A stretch of DNA of 41,592 nucleotides from Patescibacteria group bacterium (GTDB lineage Bacteria; Patescibacteriota; Dojkabacteria; JAKAPS01). Positions 26,837 to 34,393 of the stretch are shown one piece after another. A model generated the notes under the pieces. It was not told the DNA's origin. It saw nothing but the letters and a program-made list of their open reading frames with translations, and ran no database searches. The position numbers were made by a program, and so were the translations under genes. The stretch lies in the NCBI GenBank assembly GCA_025450075.1, contig JANWIC010000017.1, forward strand, positions 1 through 41,592, in the 5' to 3' direction. The stretch's first letter is position 1. Each line of letters opens with the position of its first letter.

Positions 26837-26862
26837 TATCACAAGCCGAACAATACCCGAAC

Positions 26863-27264
26863 ATGCTACAAACAAAAGACGAGAATAATTTTACACACCA
26901 AACCGGTTTCCAATCCCCGGCAGATGATTTTTTAGAAAAAGATATTGATTTAAATGACTTCCTTATAAAACATCCAGCAGCAACTTTTTTTGTTCGAGTC
27001 GATACAGATGCTATGGTTGCATGGGGATATTATCCCAATGACATATTAATTGTTGATAAGAGTGTGCATGCAATGCATGGCTCCCTTATCATTGCTCTTT
27101 TTGATAGCGAATTTGTCTTTAAACGTCTGTATAAACAGGGAGAAACATGTTACCTGGTATCTGCAAGCAAAAAGTATAAGCCGATATACATTAGTTCTGA
27201 AAGCGATTTTACCATATGGGGAGTTGTTATCTGTTCAATACATTATGATACCCTGCATGCTTGA
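26863..27264 (+). CDS. umuD: UmuD-like S24 protein with catalytic Ser replaced by Ala
   Basis: The 133-residue protein aligns with E. coli UmuD through its whole peptidase-like domain: GFQSPADDFLEKDIDLN, HPAATFFVR, NDILIVD, MHGSLIIALFDSEF and IWGVVI. The nucleophile Ser60 of E. coli (SGDSM) is Ala50 here (DTDAM, codon GCT at 27010-27012), while the catalytic Lys97 is kept as Lys87 (FKRL), with the same 37-residue spacing. The Cys-Gly cleavage site is Thr14-Gly15, and the arm before it is only 14 residues instead of 24. Self-cleavage therefore should not occur; S60A in E. coli is a known non-cleavable form. It overlaps umuC by 8 bp and probably acts as a fixed partner of that polymerase. Confidence 0.88.
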   Translation: MLQTKDENNFTHQTGFQSPADDFLEKDIDLNDFLIKHPAATFFVRVDTDAMVAWGYYPNDILIVDKSVHAMHGSLIIALFDSEFVFKRLYKQGETCYLVSASKKYKPIYISSESDFTIWGVVICSIHYDTLHA

Positions 27265-28561
27265 TATTGCAATCCCTAAAAAGATATATGCGATTGTTGA
27301 TTGTAATAGCTTCTATGCATCCTGTGAACGGGTTTTTAACGGCCGTGCACGAAAGCATCCCGTTGCTGTGTTATCAAATAACGATGGATGTATTATTGCG
27401 CGTACTGATGAAGTAAAAAAACTTGGTATCACCATGGCAGATCCTGTGTACAAGCATGCAGTAGAGCTGCAGGAGCATGGTGTCATGCTCTTTTCATCGA
27501 ACTTCACACTCTATGCCGACCTTTCAAAGCGAGTAATGCGCATCCTGTCTGAATTTGCTCCACACCTGGAAGTATATTCAATTGATGAGGCGTTTTTGGA
27601 TATTACCAACGTGTATATCCCTGATTACACAGCATTTGCAAAGCAGATCCGAGAGACTATCCTTGAGTGTATTGATATTCCCGTTTCAGTAGGCATTGCA
27701 GATACAAAAACACTGGCAAAGGCTGCGAACAAGCTGGTAAAAATATTCTCAAAAGATTCAGGTATACTGAACCTGCATGGATTACGTGAAGAGATGATAG
27801 ATACATACCTCTCCCAGCTTCCTGTAGAAGATGTGTGGGGAATAGGTTCACGCTATGCTGAGTATGTATCATTTCGAGGAGTAACAAACGCAAGAGAATT
27901 GAAGTATTATAGCTTGAAAGAAGTTAAACGAAGGATGCATATTGTTGGTGAAAGAACTGTGATGGAGCTGCACGGCATAGCGTGCATTCCCTTTCAAGAA
28001 GAGTATAAAGACAAGAAAGGGATACTATCATCAAAAGCATTTTCTTCCCCTGTAAAAGACTCCTCACAGCTTATTGAGGCAGTTTCTACCTATATGGCAA
28101 GGGCTGCAGAGAAGTTGAGAGCGCAAAATTGCGCGACAAAAAGCGTCAGCGTATTTTTACGGACCAACCATTTTGATGAAAGGCTGTCACAATATTCAAA
28201 TAGTTTTACCATAAAGCTGCCCTTTCCCACCTCCTATACCCCTGATCTTATCAAATATGCACTTCTTGCTTTAGATCAAATCTTTATTCCTGGATACCTG
28301 TATCATAAGGCAGGGGTCTTTCTAGACAAAATAATCCCCGATGATACAATACAAAATGAATTGTTTGGCGCTTTTACCAAACAAGATTACCTGAGAAAGA
28401 AAAAACTTATGGAAGAAATCGATAAGCTGAATTTCAGATATGGACATGATACCGTATTTGTCACAACTCAAGGGGTGAAAAGGGATTGGAAAATGAAACA
28501 GGCAAAACGCTCACAACGGTATTCGACCCGAATGGATGAATTACTGAGAGTAAAAACGTGA
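27257..28561 (+). CDS. umuC: Y-family DNA polymerase V catalytic subunit UmuC
   Basis: The ATG at 27257 (MLDIAIPKKIYAIVD) overlaps umuD by 8 bp; an in-frame ATG at 27245 would add four residues. The 434-residue product has the polymerase metal residues in YAIVDCNSFYASCERVF (Asp15) and YSIDEAFLD (Asp110-Glu111). It also has GIADTKTLAKAANKL in the palm and DVWGIGSRYAEYV in the helix-hairpin-helix region. The UmuC-specific C-terminus is present (FVTTQGVKRDWKMKQ, then SQRYSTRMDELLRVK). This identifies UmuC rather than DinB. It carries out error-prone synthesis past DNA lesions. All catalytic positions look intact, in contrast to its UmuD partner. A terminator-like hairpin follows. Confidence 0.94.
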   Translation: MLDIAIPKKIYAIVDCNSFYASCERVFNGRARKHPVAVLSNNDGCIIARTDEVKKLGITMADPVYKHAVELQEHGVMLFSSNFTLYADLSKRVMRILSEFAPHLEVYSIDEAFLDITNVYIPDYTAFAKQIRETILECIDIPVSVGIADTKTLAKAANKLVKIFSKDSGILNLHGLREEMIDTYLSQLPVEDVWGIGSRYAEYVSFRGVTNARELKYYSLKEVKRRMHIVGERTVMELHGIACIPFQEEYKDKKGILSSKAFSSPVKDSSQLIEAVSTYMARAAEKLRAQNCATKSVSVFLRTNHFDERLSQYSNSFTIKLPFPTSYTPDLIKYALLALDQIFIPGYLYHKAGVFLDKIIPDDTIQNELFGAFTKQDYLRKKKLMEEIDKLNFRYGHDTVFVTTQGVKRDWKMKQAKRSQRYSTRMDELLRVKT

Positions 28562-28649
28562 TAATAACAGAGTAAGTTTAGGATATTTGAAATTTAATTC
28601 GAATTGGTATACTATTCAATTACCGTATTGAGAGAGGTATTGAGAGGCA

Positions 28650-28679
28650 AGCAGCTTAGCAGCTGCTGTTTTTATTTTT
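28650..28679 (+). terminator. Rho-independent terminator after umuC
   Basis: AGCAGC (28650-28655) pairs with GCTGCT (28662-28667) around TTAGCA. A G and a T-rich tract (TTTTTATTTTT) follow on the plus strand. It lies about 90 bp after the umuC stop and before the convergent HD-ART gene. Confidence 0.7.
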
Positions 28680-28698
28680 AAAGACCTATCATAACAAA

Positions 28699-30285
28699 TT
28701 AATTATCCGTGCTTTCATGATAATCTTGAATAGCCCGCAGGTTCATTATGACGGTATGGGTTGGAGATCGTTTCCATAAATCCCTATCATCAATATATCT
28801 AACACCATCAAGATGTAATACTTCTCTAACGAAAGCAGTCCACAAAGGGCTAATCAGGTAATATAAGTTTGGATCTTGATTTAATTGTACCGCTAACATA
28901 TCCCAAATATCCCCATTCCTATCCATATCATACATGTCATTTAACATTTTTCCTTTTCTCTTTGCCATTAGTTGAGCTTTTTCTTTTTCAGTTTTTCCTT
29001 CAAAGCCTACTCTTTTAGTAATGTCGAACATTTTCATTGAAGGTATGTGCATATCCATATCATCCGTATATCTTGCAGCTCGATATCTTGGATTATCACT
29101 CGATACCCTTTGTATAAATCGTAAGAGATGTTCTTCATATGCCTGTAAATATTCATTACCTTCAATTTGTAATAATAAGTCTTGGGTATGTTTTTGTATA
29201 CGTTCTGCAATGAATTGCCTATTGGCAAGAAAAAAGTTATACCATTCCTTGGCTAGGTCAGGTGAAATGATCCCATTAGAAAGCTGGTCAGGTGTCCTTA
29301 AATCTAAAAATTTCCCTTTAAAATGTATTGCTATTACTCTTTGAATTGATTCTTCATACAACGCATCGCTTATATTTGCAATTCCTCTGGCTTCTGAAAT
29401 TTTTGACGTTAGATATAATCCCAAGCCAACCTTACTCCCCGATGATCCTACTTGTACCAAATTATTATTTATTCCATCTTCACGATCAAAATCTAAAGGG
29501 TTTAGATTTTGTGTTCCATGATATTGAGTTTCATCTACTGTATCTGCACCAATAATAACATCACTAAATCTCATTTCATGAAGCAGGGAGAATAACAGTC
29601 TATCCACTTTATGAAGGAAATGGGGAGCAAGCATCAATTTTCTATTTTTATAAACAAAAATATAGTCTAAGGATTCTGTTCCTCCAGCAAATTTTGTATA
29701 GGTGCCTGCATCAGCAATATAGTAATGCATCATAAGAGGAAGTAGCTCCTCTACACTGATGTGCAATTTATCAGACATTGTTTTGAATCTAGCAGCAGCA
29801 GTGTCCTCATCAATACTATCTCTGAAATAGCTGCCAAATATACTCGAGCAAGCTATACCTACCATAATTTCAATTTTTGCTGGATTAATTGAAAATTGAG
29901 AAAGTACTTCCCGCATAATAGGTTCAGTATAGATATGCTGATCTTTGTTCGATTTCCCTAGTGGTTTTCCAATATCATGCAATGCAAGCATAAGCCTGAA
30001 CTCAGCTTTGCTTAAAACGCCACTTTCCCAGTTTTCAGACCTGATTTGTTCCTCAAACTGACGAATAACTTTGATGGTATGCATCCCAATAGTTATGGGA
30101 GATTCAGCTGTACTTTCCCATACTCTAGTATCAGCTGCATAAAGTTTTTTTAAAGAATCTGATGCTTTTGCAAACATCTCGACTAAAGCTGATGTATCAA
30201 ATTCAGTTTGATTAACCATCGCAAGAATTTCTGGAATCATCGAACTCTCAAGTTGATATTCGCTTACATTTTTGACTTCACTCAT
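28699..30285 (-). CDS. HD-domain protein fused to ADP-ribosyltransferase-like domain
   Basis: The 528-residue protein is not a family I know. Residues 60-200 carry an HD-like metal site: His69 (GMHTIKVI), His103-Asp104 (LALHDIGKP), a possible His117 and Asp192 (YYIADAGTY). From about 250 the sequence looks like the H-Y type ADP-ribosyltransferase fold. YHGT (255-258) gives the first-strand His; GLGLYLTSKISEAR (287-300) gives the second-strand Tyr followed by the typical helix; a strand IQRVIAIHF follows. A C-terminal DGVRYIDDRD and HTVIMNLRAI pair (about 490-520) recalls the closing strands of many ART domains. HD proteins cleave phosphoester bonds in nucleotides, and ARTs use NAD. The pairing could link nucleotide hydrolysis to NAD-dependent modification, which is inference. 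No signal peptide. Confidence 0.65.
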   Translation of the reverse strand: MSEVKNVSEYQLESSMIPEILAMVNQTEFDTSALVEMFAKASDSLKKLYAADTRVWESTAESPITIGMHTIKVIRQFEEQIRSENWESGVLSKAEFRLMLALHDIGKPLGKSNKDQHIYTEPIMREVLSQFSINPAKIEIMVGIACSSIFGSYFRDSIDEDTAAARFKTMSDKLHISVEELLPLMMHYYIADAGTYTKFAGGTESLDYIFVYKNRKLMLAPHFLHKVDRLLFSLLHEMRFSDVIIGADTVDETQYHGTQNLNPLDFDREDGINNNLVQVGSSGSKVGLGLYLTSKISEARGIANISDALYEESIQRVIAIHFKGKFLDLRTPDQLSNGIISPDLAKEWYNFFLANRQFIAERIQKHTQDLLLQIEGNEYLQAYEEHLLRFIQRVSSDNPRYRAARYTDDMDMHIPSMKMFDITKRVGFEGKTEKEKAQLMAKRKGKMLNDMYDMDRNGDIWDMLAVQLNQDPNLYYLISPLWTAFVREVLHLDGVRYIDDRDLWKRSPTHTVIMNLRAIQDYHESTDN

Positions 30286-30305
30286 AACAACTGTATTATA
30301 TTGGA

Positions 30306-30311
30306 ATTATA
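30306..30311 (-). promoter_or_regulatory. Candidate extended -10 box of the HD-ART gene
   Basis: On the minus strand TATAAT is preceded by TGG (extended -10), 20 bp before the ATG at 30285. A weak TTGTAA lies 15 bp upstream. In such AT-rich DNA a chance match is possible. Confidence 0.35.
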
Positions 30312-30430
30312 CCATACGTAAATGCATTACAATAATATTGTCTTCATATACTCAAATTATTTAGACTAGATATGAATCACATTCTCCCTTACAATCCTAT
30401 CGATCATGCATAATACATTATTATATTTGT

Positions 30431-31126
30431 ATGTTAAAGCTAAACAACCATGAATTGAGGATCCTTACTTCAATTATCCTTAAAGAGAAAGCGCGCTATT
30501 CCGATTTAAATAGCGAAGATCTTCCAACAAATCAGTTCAACTATCATCTTCAGTTACTTCTCCAGGAAGGATTTATTGAAAAGGACAATAATATTTACGT
30601 ATTAACAGAAAAAGGAGAAGAGCTAGCTGGGGATATCGATATATTTGCACATGATATTGAACGTCAGGGAAAAATATCAGCTGTAGCAATATGCAAAAAG
30701 ATGGAAAATGATGAAGAGCTGTTTTTGATGCAAAAAAGGAAGAAACAACCATATTATGGTTATTGCGGTTTCCCTGCAGGAAAAATGAAATATGGCTCTT
30801 CATTTGCTTCTGAAGTGCTAAGAGAATTAGAAGAAGAAACTGGTATGACAGGAAAAGCAGAACTTAAACAAATTTCACATGTTTTGGTAAAAAATTTAAA
30901 AGGTAAAAAAATCGTTAATGATTTTACCTTCTTTAAATTTCTCATAACAGATTTGAAAGGACACTTTATCCAAGAAAGTTTGGAGGGAATTAACCAATGG
31001 ATGACTGTTAAACAGATTAAAAAAGAAAAGCATCTCTTCCCTGGAGTTTTATATTCCATTGATCTATTAAAGCAAAAGAATATTTCTTTTAAAGAGATTA
31101 CTGAAATCTACAAGCAAGAGAATTAA
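30431..31126 (+). CDS. Nudix hydrolase with N-terminal winged-helix domain
   Basis: The 231-residue protein starts with a winged-helix-like region (about 1-65: ELRILTSIILKEKARYSDL ... LLLQEGFIEKDNNIYVLTEKG). A Nudix domain follows from about 78. The Nudix box runs from Gly117 to Met139 with RELEEETGM intact; the first Glu of the box (G-x5-E) is Ser123. The REUxEE metal-binding part is complete, so catalysis is plausible. Nudix enzymes cleave nucleoside diphosphates linked to another group. The winged helix may bind DNA or act as an interaction surface; NrtR-type regulators carry it on the other end. It is divergent from the HD-ART gene. Confidence 0.88.
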   Translation: MLKLNNHELRILTSIILKEKARYSDLNSEDLPTNQFNYHLQLLLQEGFIEKDNNIYVLTEKGEELAGDIDIFAHDIERQGKISAVAICKKMENDEELFLMQKRKKQPYYGYCGFPAGKMKYGSSFASEVLRELEEETGMTGKAELKQISHVLVKNLKGKKIVNDFTFFKFLITDLKGHFIQESLEGINQWMTVKQIKKEKHLFPGVLYSIDLLKQKNISFKEITEIYKQEN

Positions 31127-31158
31127 TCTGCTAACTGATTATTTCAAATAATAAAGAT

Positions 31159-31503
31159 TTAACAATCTAACTTACCTAATTCTGCAGCAATACATTCTCT
31201 TAAATTCATTAATTCCTCTTTCATTGGGTCGTATTGTACGGATACATAAAGAGCAGCATCTAAATCCATCAAGGCCATTATTAACAATTTTCTACTTTTC
31301 CCTTCATTTTCACATATGTTAAGAGTTCCACGTAAAAAGAAATAGTAGTAGGGGTTCAACTCTTTTGATACAAAAGGAGCTGCAGTTTCTATAATATCCT
31401 TAGCTTGATTTAAATCACCATTTTCAATATTTTGTAAAACAGCTAATACTAATAAAGTGCCTTCCAAAGGTGGTGTTTCTTGTTCACCTATTAATTCTCC
31501 CAT
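31159..31503 (-). CDS. Small helical protein, function unknown
   Basis: The 114-residue product is predicted to be almost all helical (LLVLAVLQNIENGDLNQAKD, then YYYFFLRGTLNIC, then LRECIAAELG). The alternation of paired helices recalls TPR-like repeats without a clear consensus. No signal peptide or membrane segment is seen. It is 24 bp downstream of the VOC gene on the same strand, probably in one transcript, and convergent with the Nudix gene. I do not recognise the family. Confidence 0.65.
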   Translation of the reverse strand: MGELIGEQETPPLEGTLLVLAVLQNIENGDLNQAKDIIETAAPFVSKELNPYYYFFLRGTLNICENEGKSRKLLIMALMDLDAALYVSVQYDPMKEELMNLRECIAAELGKLDC

Positions 31504-31527
31504 AATATCTGTCGATAAAATAATATG

Positions 31528-31914
31528 CTATAACTCACCCATAAACTGTATACAATTTCCTTCAGGATCTAGGAAGGTAAATACATATCTTGGATTTTCT
31601 GGGGTCCATCCTGGTGTTTTTTCAAGATCAAGTAGAATGCTGACTCCTTCTGCCTTTTTAATCTTTTCATACCATGGCTGGATATGATCATCATACAAGT
31701 TGAGGATATGTCTATATGGTTCTTTTGAAAAACCTGAAACTTGTGAATGACTTCCAATCCAGATCTTGTATCCTGGAGCTATCATGATTGAATATCCATA
31801 ATCATTTGGGATATCTATTTTCTTTTCTATTTCAAAACCTAATACATCAGTATAAAAATTTTTAAGCTTATCAGGGTTTTCTGAGAATATAAAAAAACTA
31901 TATCTGCTAATCAT
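31528..31914 (-). CDS. VOC-superfamily (glyoxalase/bleomycin resistance-like) protein
   Basis: I chose ATG 31914 (MISRYSFFIFSENPDKLKNFY) because the first VOC strand starts there; the longer form from 31965 only adds a hydrophobic stretch. The 128-residue product has the paired beta-alpha-beta-beta-beta layout with LKNFYTDVLGFEIEKK and the closing DPEGNCIQFMGE. The usual metal ligands are not obvious: the first strand has no His, and the final Glu of the DP.GN.iE pattern is Gln. It may bind a ligand without metal or have another role. Function unknown. Confidence 0.8.
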   Translation of the reverse strand: MISRYSFFIFSENPDKLKNFYTDVLGFEIEKKIDIPNDYGYSIMIAPGYKIWIGSHSQVSGFSKEPYRHILNLYDDHIQPWYEKIKKAEGVSILLDLEKTPGWTPENPRYVFTFLDPEGNCIQFMGEL

Positions 31915-31985
31915 AATAAAGAAAAGATATATAGGTATCGTAACAACCTGATGAATAAAAATCAAATTATCAAAAGATTATCCTA

Positions 31986-32014
31986 TTACATTTCCAAATT
32001 ATCTTTGCTATACT
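31986..32014 (+). promoter_or_regulatory. Candidate promoter of the Ham1-IMPDH-like gene
   Basis: TTACAT (31986-31991) and TATACT (32009-32014) are 17 bp apart, with TGC directly before the -10 box (extended -10). The start of transcription would be about 20 bp before the ATG at 32042. Confidence 0.45.
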
Positions 32015-32041
32015 ACTCTCGCTTAGATTATCTTTACATAT

Positions 32042-34393
32042 ATGGCATTCCCTGATGGATATAATCTTTTGCCAATAAATACTATTCAAAATGTTGACAA
32101 AGATTCTCCACTCCCTGTATATGATTTCGCCTCCAGAAACAAAAATAAAGAGAAAGAATTTCTTCGATTAGGATTAACGATTCGGCGGATAGATTTAGAA
32201 GTTCCTGAGATCCAGCATGATGATCCTGATGTCGTGCTTGAAGCAAAAGCAAGAGAAGCATTTAGAAGAAATAATGGCCCTATTTTAGTTGAAGATACAT
32301 CATTAAGCATTGATGTTTTAGAAGGAAAACCAGGTCCTTATGCTGATGCATATACCAAGACACAAACTCAGAGAAAGCTATTATGTGAATCATTACCTAA
32401 AAATAACCGTGGAGGCATATTCCGTGTTGGTCTTGCCATATCACCTGATGGAGTACATGTATTAAGCAGGATTGCTGAAGTAAGAATACAAATTTCAAAA
32501 GAACTTCGAGGAGCAGGATTTGGTTTTGATGATATGGTTGAACCAGTTGATCAAAAAGAAGGAAATGGAAAAATACGAGAAAAACTAAAGACATATGGAG
32601 AAATGACACCTGAGGAAAAGGATTTGTATTCACCCAGACGAATTGCAGTCGAGATGCTTATCCATGAACCTTTTGAATTATCAGCAAGAACTGTTTTTGC
32701 TCTTCCTGATATCCCAGCATATCAAATGTCCTTTATTGATTCTCAAGAGATAGAGAAGAATAATGCTGCAGTTGCTTTTGCACGAAACGTTTCTGGATTA
32801 AAAAAGACTGATAAACATGCAACTATTTCCATAACACACGATGACCTTCTTCCCATTTATAGACAACCAATAGGCTTAAATAATGAAGTGATTCGCTATA
32901 CAAGTAATTTAGAAGAGCATAGTCAGGGGCTCATTATCCTTGCGCATGGAGATACCAAAATGCAGGATAATTTAAAACCGAAAAGAATCTTCTCTACAAA
33001 ACCGGGAGAACCTTTTGTATTTCAAATGACACCAAATAGTATTAAAAAGGCACTTGCTGCACGAGCAGTGGAATTTGCATTAATGCATAGTGATGCAATG
33101 CACCAACATATTCTTGATATTCAAGAAGGGAAAATCCCACATGTTCCCCGGCCGCATGTCAGATCTGAAACACTGGAAAGTCTATTTGAAATGAAGGTAG
33201 AAACAGATAATATCACTGGAAAACACTCAATAGTGCAAGCTGCACGAAATACTGTTGCAACGGCATCAGTCGGGTACCCTAGAATGTTTTCATCAACTGT
33301 AACCAGTAGAAAAGCTGCATCTAATTTTGGACTATTCATGAAATCTGGAAATATTGTATCTTCACTTTTCAGCTTAGGAGGTATGCCAATGACATCCGGA
33401 TCTGCTGATACAATCGCTACTGCAGCCTCATCATATATGCGATCTTGGATCCCGCATAATGGATTTTATGCAGGAAGCCTTGAAAGACAACTTTCTCTTT
33501 TTGCTGAAGCAAAACAAAAGTTAATTGATGCTAACCTTCCTCAGGAAATCTACTCAATGTGTTTGCAACAAATTGGACTTAGTATTGCAAGTGAAAACCC
33601 AGACAAATTAGCGGAAGATGCGCAACAGTTTTTCACACTAGGTGGTCGGGCTATTCGAATTTATACAACTAACCCCAATATTCGAGTTGTCGATACTGCA
33701 ATTGCAATTAGAAAAAGAGTCGGACCAGAAATGCTCATTTGCGTCGGTCCAATTGTAAATGCGGAACAAGCAACAATGTTAAAAGAAAAAGCTGATGTCA
33801 GAATGTTTTTAGTAGGACATGGCGGTGGAGAAACGTGTACTTCCTTAAAAGGTGGAGGAGCAGCTAATGCAATTACACTTTTATATGAACTTTATCTTAA
33901 TCCATTATTTGATGATTGCATCATAGGCACTGAAGGTGGAATTGGAGATGGATTCGGTCCATTACTTCCTATGGTTGATACATTTTCTTTAAACCAAAGT
34001 GGAGTTCGTGGAGGATTTGAAATATCCGGAGGATTATTCTTAAAACATGTCAGCGGTGAATATTGTCTTCCAAACCATGGAAGTGCAAGCGCCTTTACAC
34101 AAGCTATCGAATCTCTTATATATCCTGATATTGCTAAAAAAAGAATGAGCCTAGATGGGAAGGTAATAAATATTGAGGGAAAACCAAATTATTCAATAAA
34201 ACACGAATCAGATCATAGCATTGTAGATTCGTTCAGATGGAAGCGAGGAGTCGCAGGAACTGCACTCGCAGACCTACAATCGCAAAGCATATATGAACTT
34301 CGATCACTTGTGCAAAATACAGGTATCTTTCCATTGGTAAAGATTAGCCCTGATGCCTATTATATTGCTGGACCACAAAGACAATTATGGTAA
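32042..34393 (+). CDS. Fusion of Ham1/ITPase-like domain and IMPDH-like barrel
   Basis: The 783-residue protein joins two nucleotide-enzyme folds. Residues about 25-215 match the Ham1/RdgB inosine/xanthosine triphosphatase family: FASRNKNKEKEF, EVPEIQHDDPDVVLEAKARE, VEDTSLSID (Glu84, Asp85), GKPGPYADAY and GAGFGFDD. The usual SHR motif near the end is Ser197-Pro-Arg. Residues about 410-765 match the IMP dehydrogenase/GMP reductase barrel: GGMPMTSGSAD; IRKRVGPEMLICVGPIVNAEQA; the catalytic loop GGETCTS with Cys599; GTEGGIGDGFGP; and RWKRGVAGTALADL. CBS domains are absent, and residues 220-410 are unassigned. The first domain would make IMP or XMP and the second could oxidise or reduce it; this coupling is inference. 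The next gene overlaps by 7 bp. Confidence 0.8.
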   Translation: MAFPDGYNLLPINTIQNVDKDSPLPVYDFASRNKNKEKEFLRLGLTIRRIDLEVPEIQHDDPDVVLEAKAREAFRRNNGPILVEDTSLSIDVLEGKPGPYADAYTKTQTQRKLLCESLPKNNRGGIFRVGLAISPDGVHVLSRIAEVRIQISKELRGAGFGFDDMVEPVDQKEGNGKIREKLKTYGEMTPEEKDLYSPRRIAVEMLIHEPFELSARTVFALPDIPAYQMSFIDSQEIEKNNAAVAFARNVSGLKKTDKHATISITHDDLLPIYRQPIGLNNEVIRYTSNLEEHSQGLIILAHGDTKMQDNLKPKRIFSTKPGEPFVFQMTPNSIKKALAARAVEFALMHSDAMHQHILDIQEGKIPHVPRPHVRSETLESLFEMKVETDNITGKHSIVQAARNTVATASVGYPRMFSSTVTSRKAASNFGLFMKSGNIVSSLFSLGGMPMTSGSADTIATAASSYMRSWIPHNGFYAGSLERQLSLFAEAKQKLIDANLPQEIYSMCLQQIGLSIASENPDKLAEDAQQFFTLGGRAIRIYTTNPNIRVVDTAIAIRKRVGPEMLICVGPIVNAEQATMLKEKADVRMFLVGHGGGETCTSLKGGGAANAITLLYELYLNPLFDDCIIGTEGGIGDGFGPLLPMVDTFSLNQSGVRGGFEISGGLFLKHVSGEYCLPNHGSASAFTQAIESLIYPDIAKKRMSLDGKVINIEGKPNYSIKHESDHSIVDSFRWKRGVAGTALADLQSQSIYELRSLVQNTGIFPLVKISPDAYYIAGPQRQLW

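Noticed and set aside
26840-26865. LexA-binding SOS box before umuD
   Set aside because: The two CGAACA units are direct, not inverted, and no GAAC-N4-GTTC palindrome is present.
27050-27256. Upstream extension of umuC to 27050
   Set aside because: It would overlap most of umuD in another frame; family alignment starts at 27257 (IYAIVD).
32042-34393. Annotating this gene simply as guaB or rdgB
   Set aside because: Neither half is complete as the usual enzyme: CBS domains and the normal IMPDH N-terminus are missing, and the Ham1 SHR motif is changed. The fusion is better described by domains.
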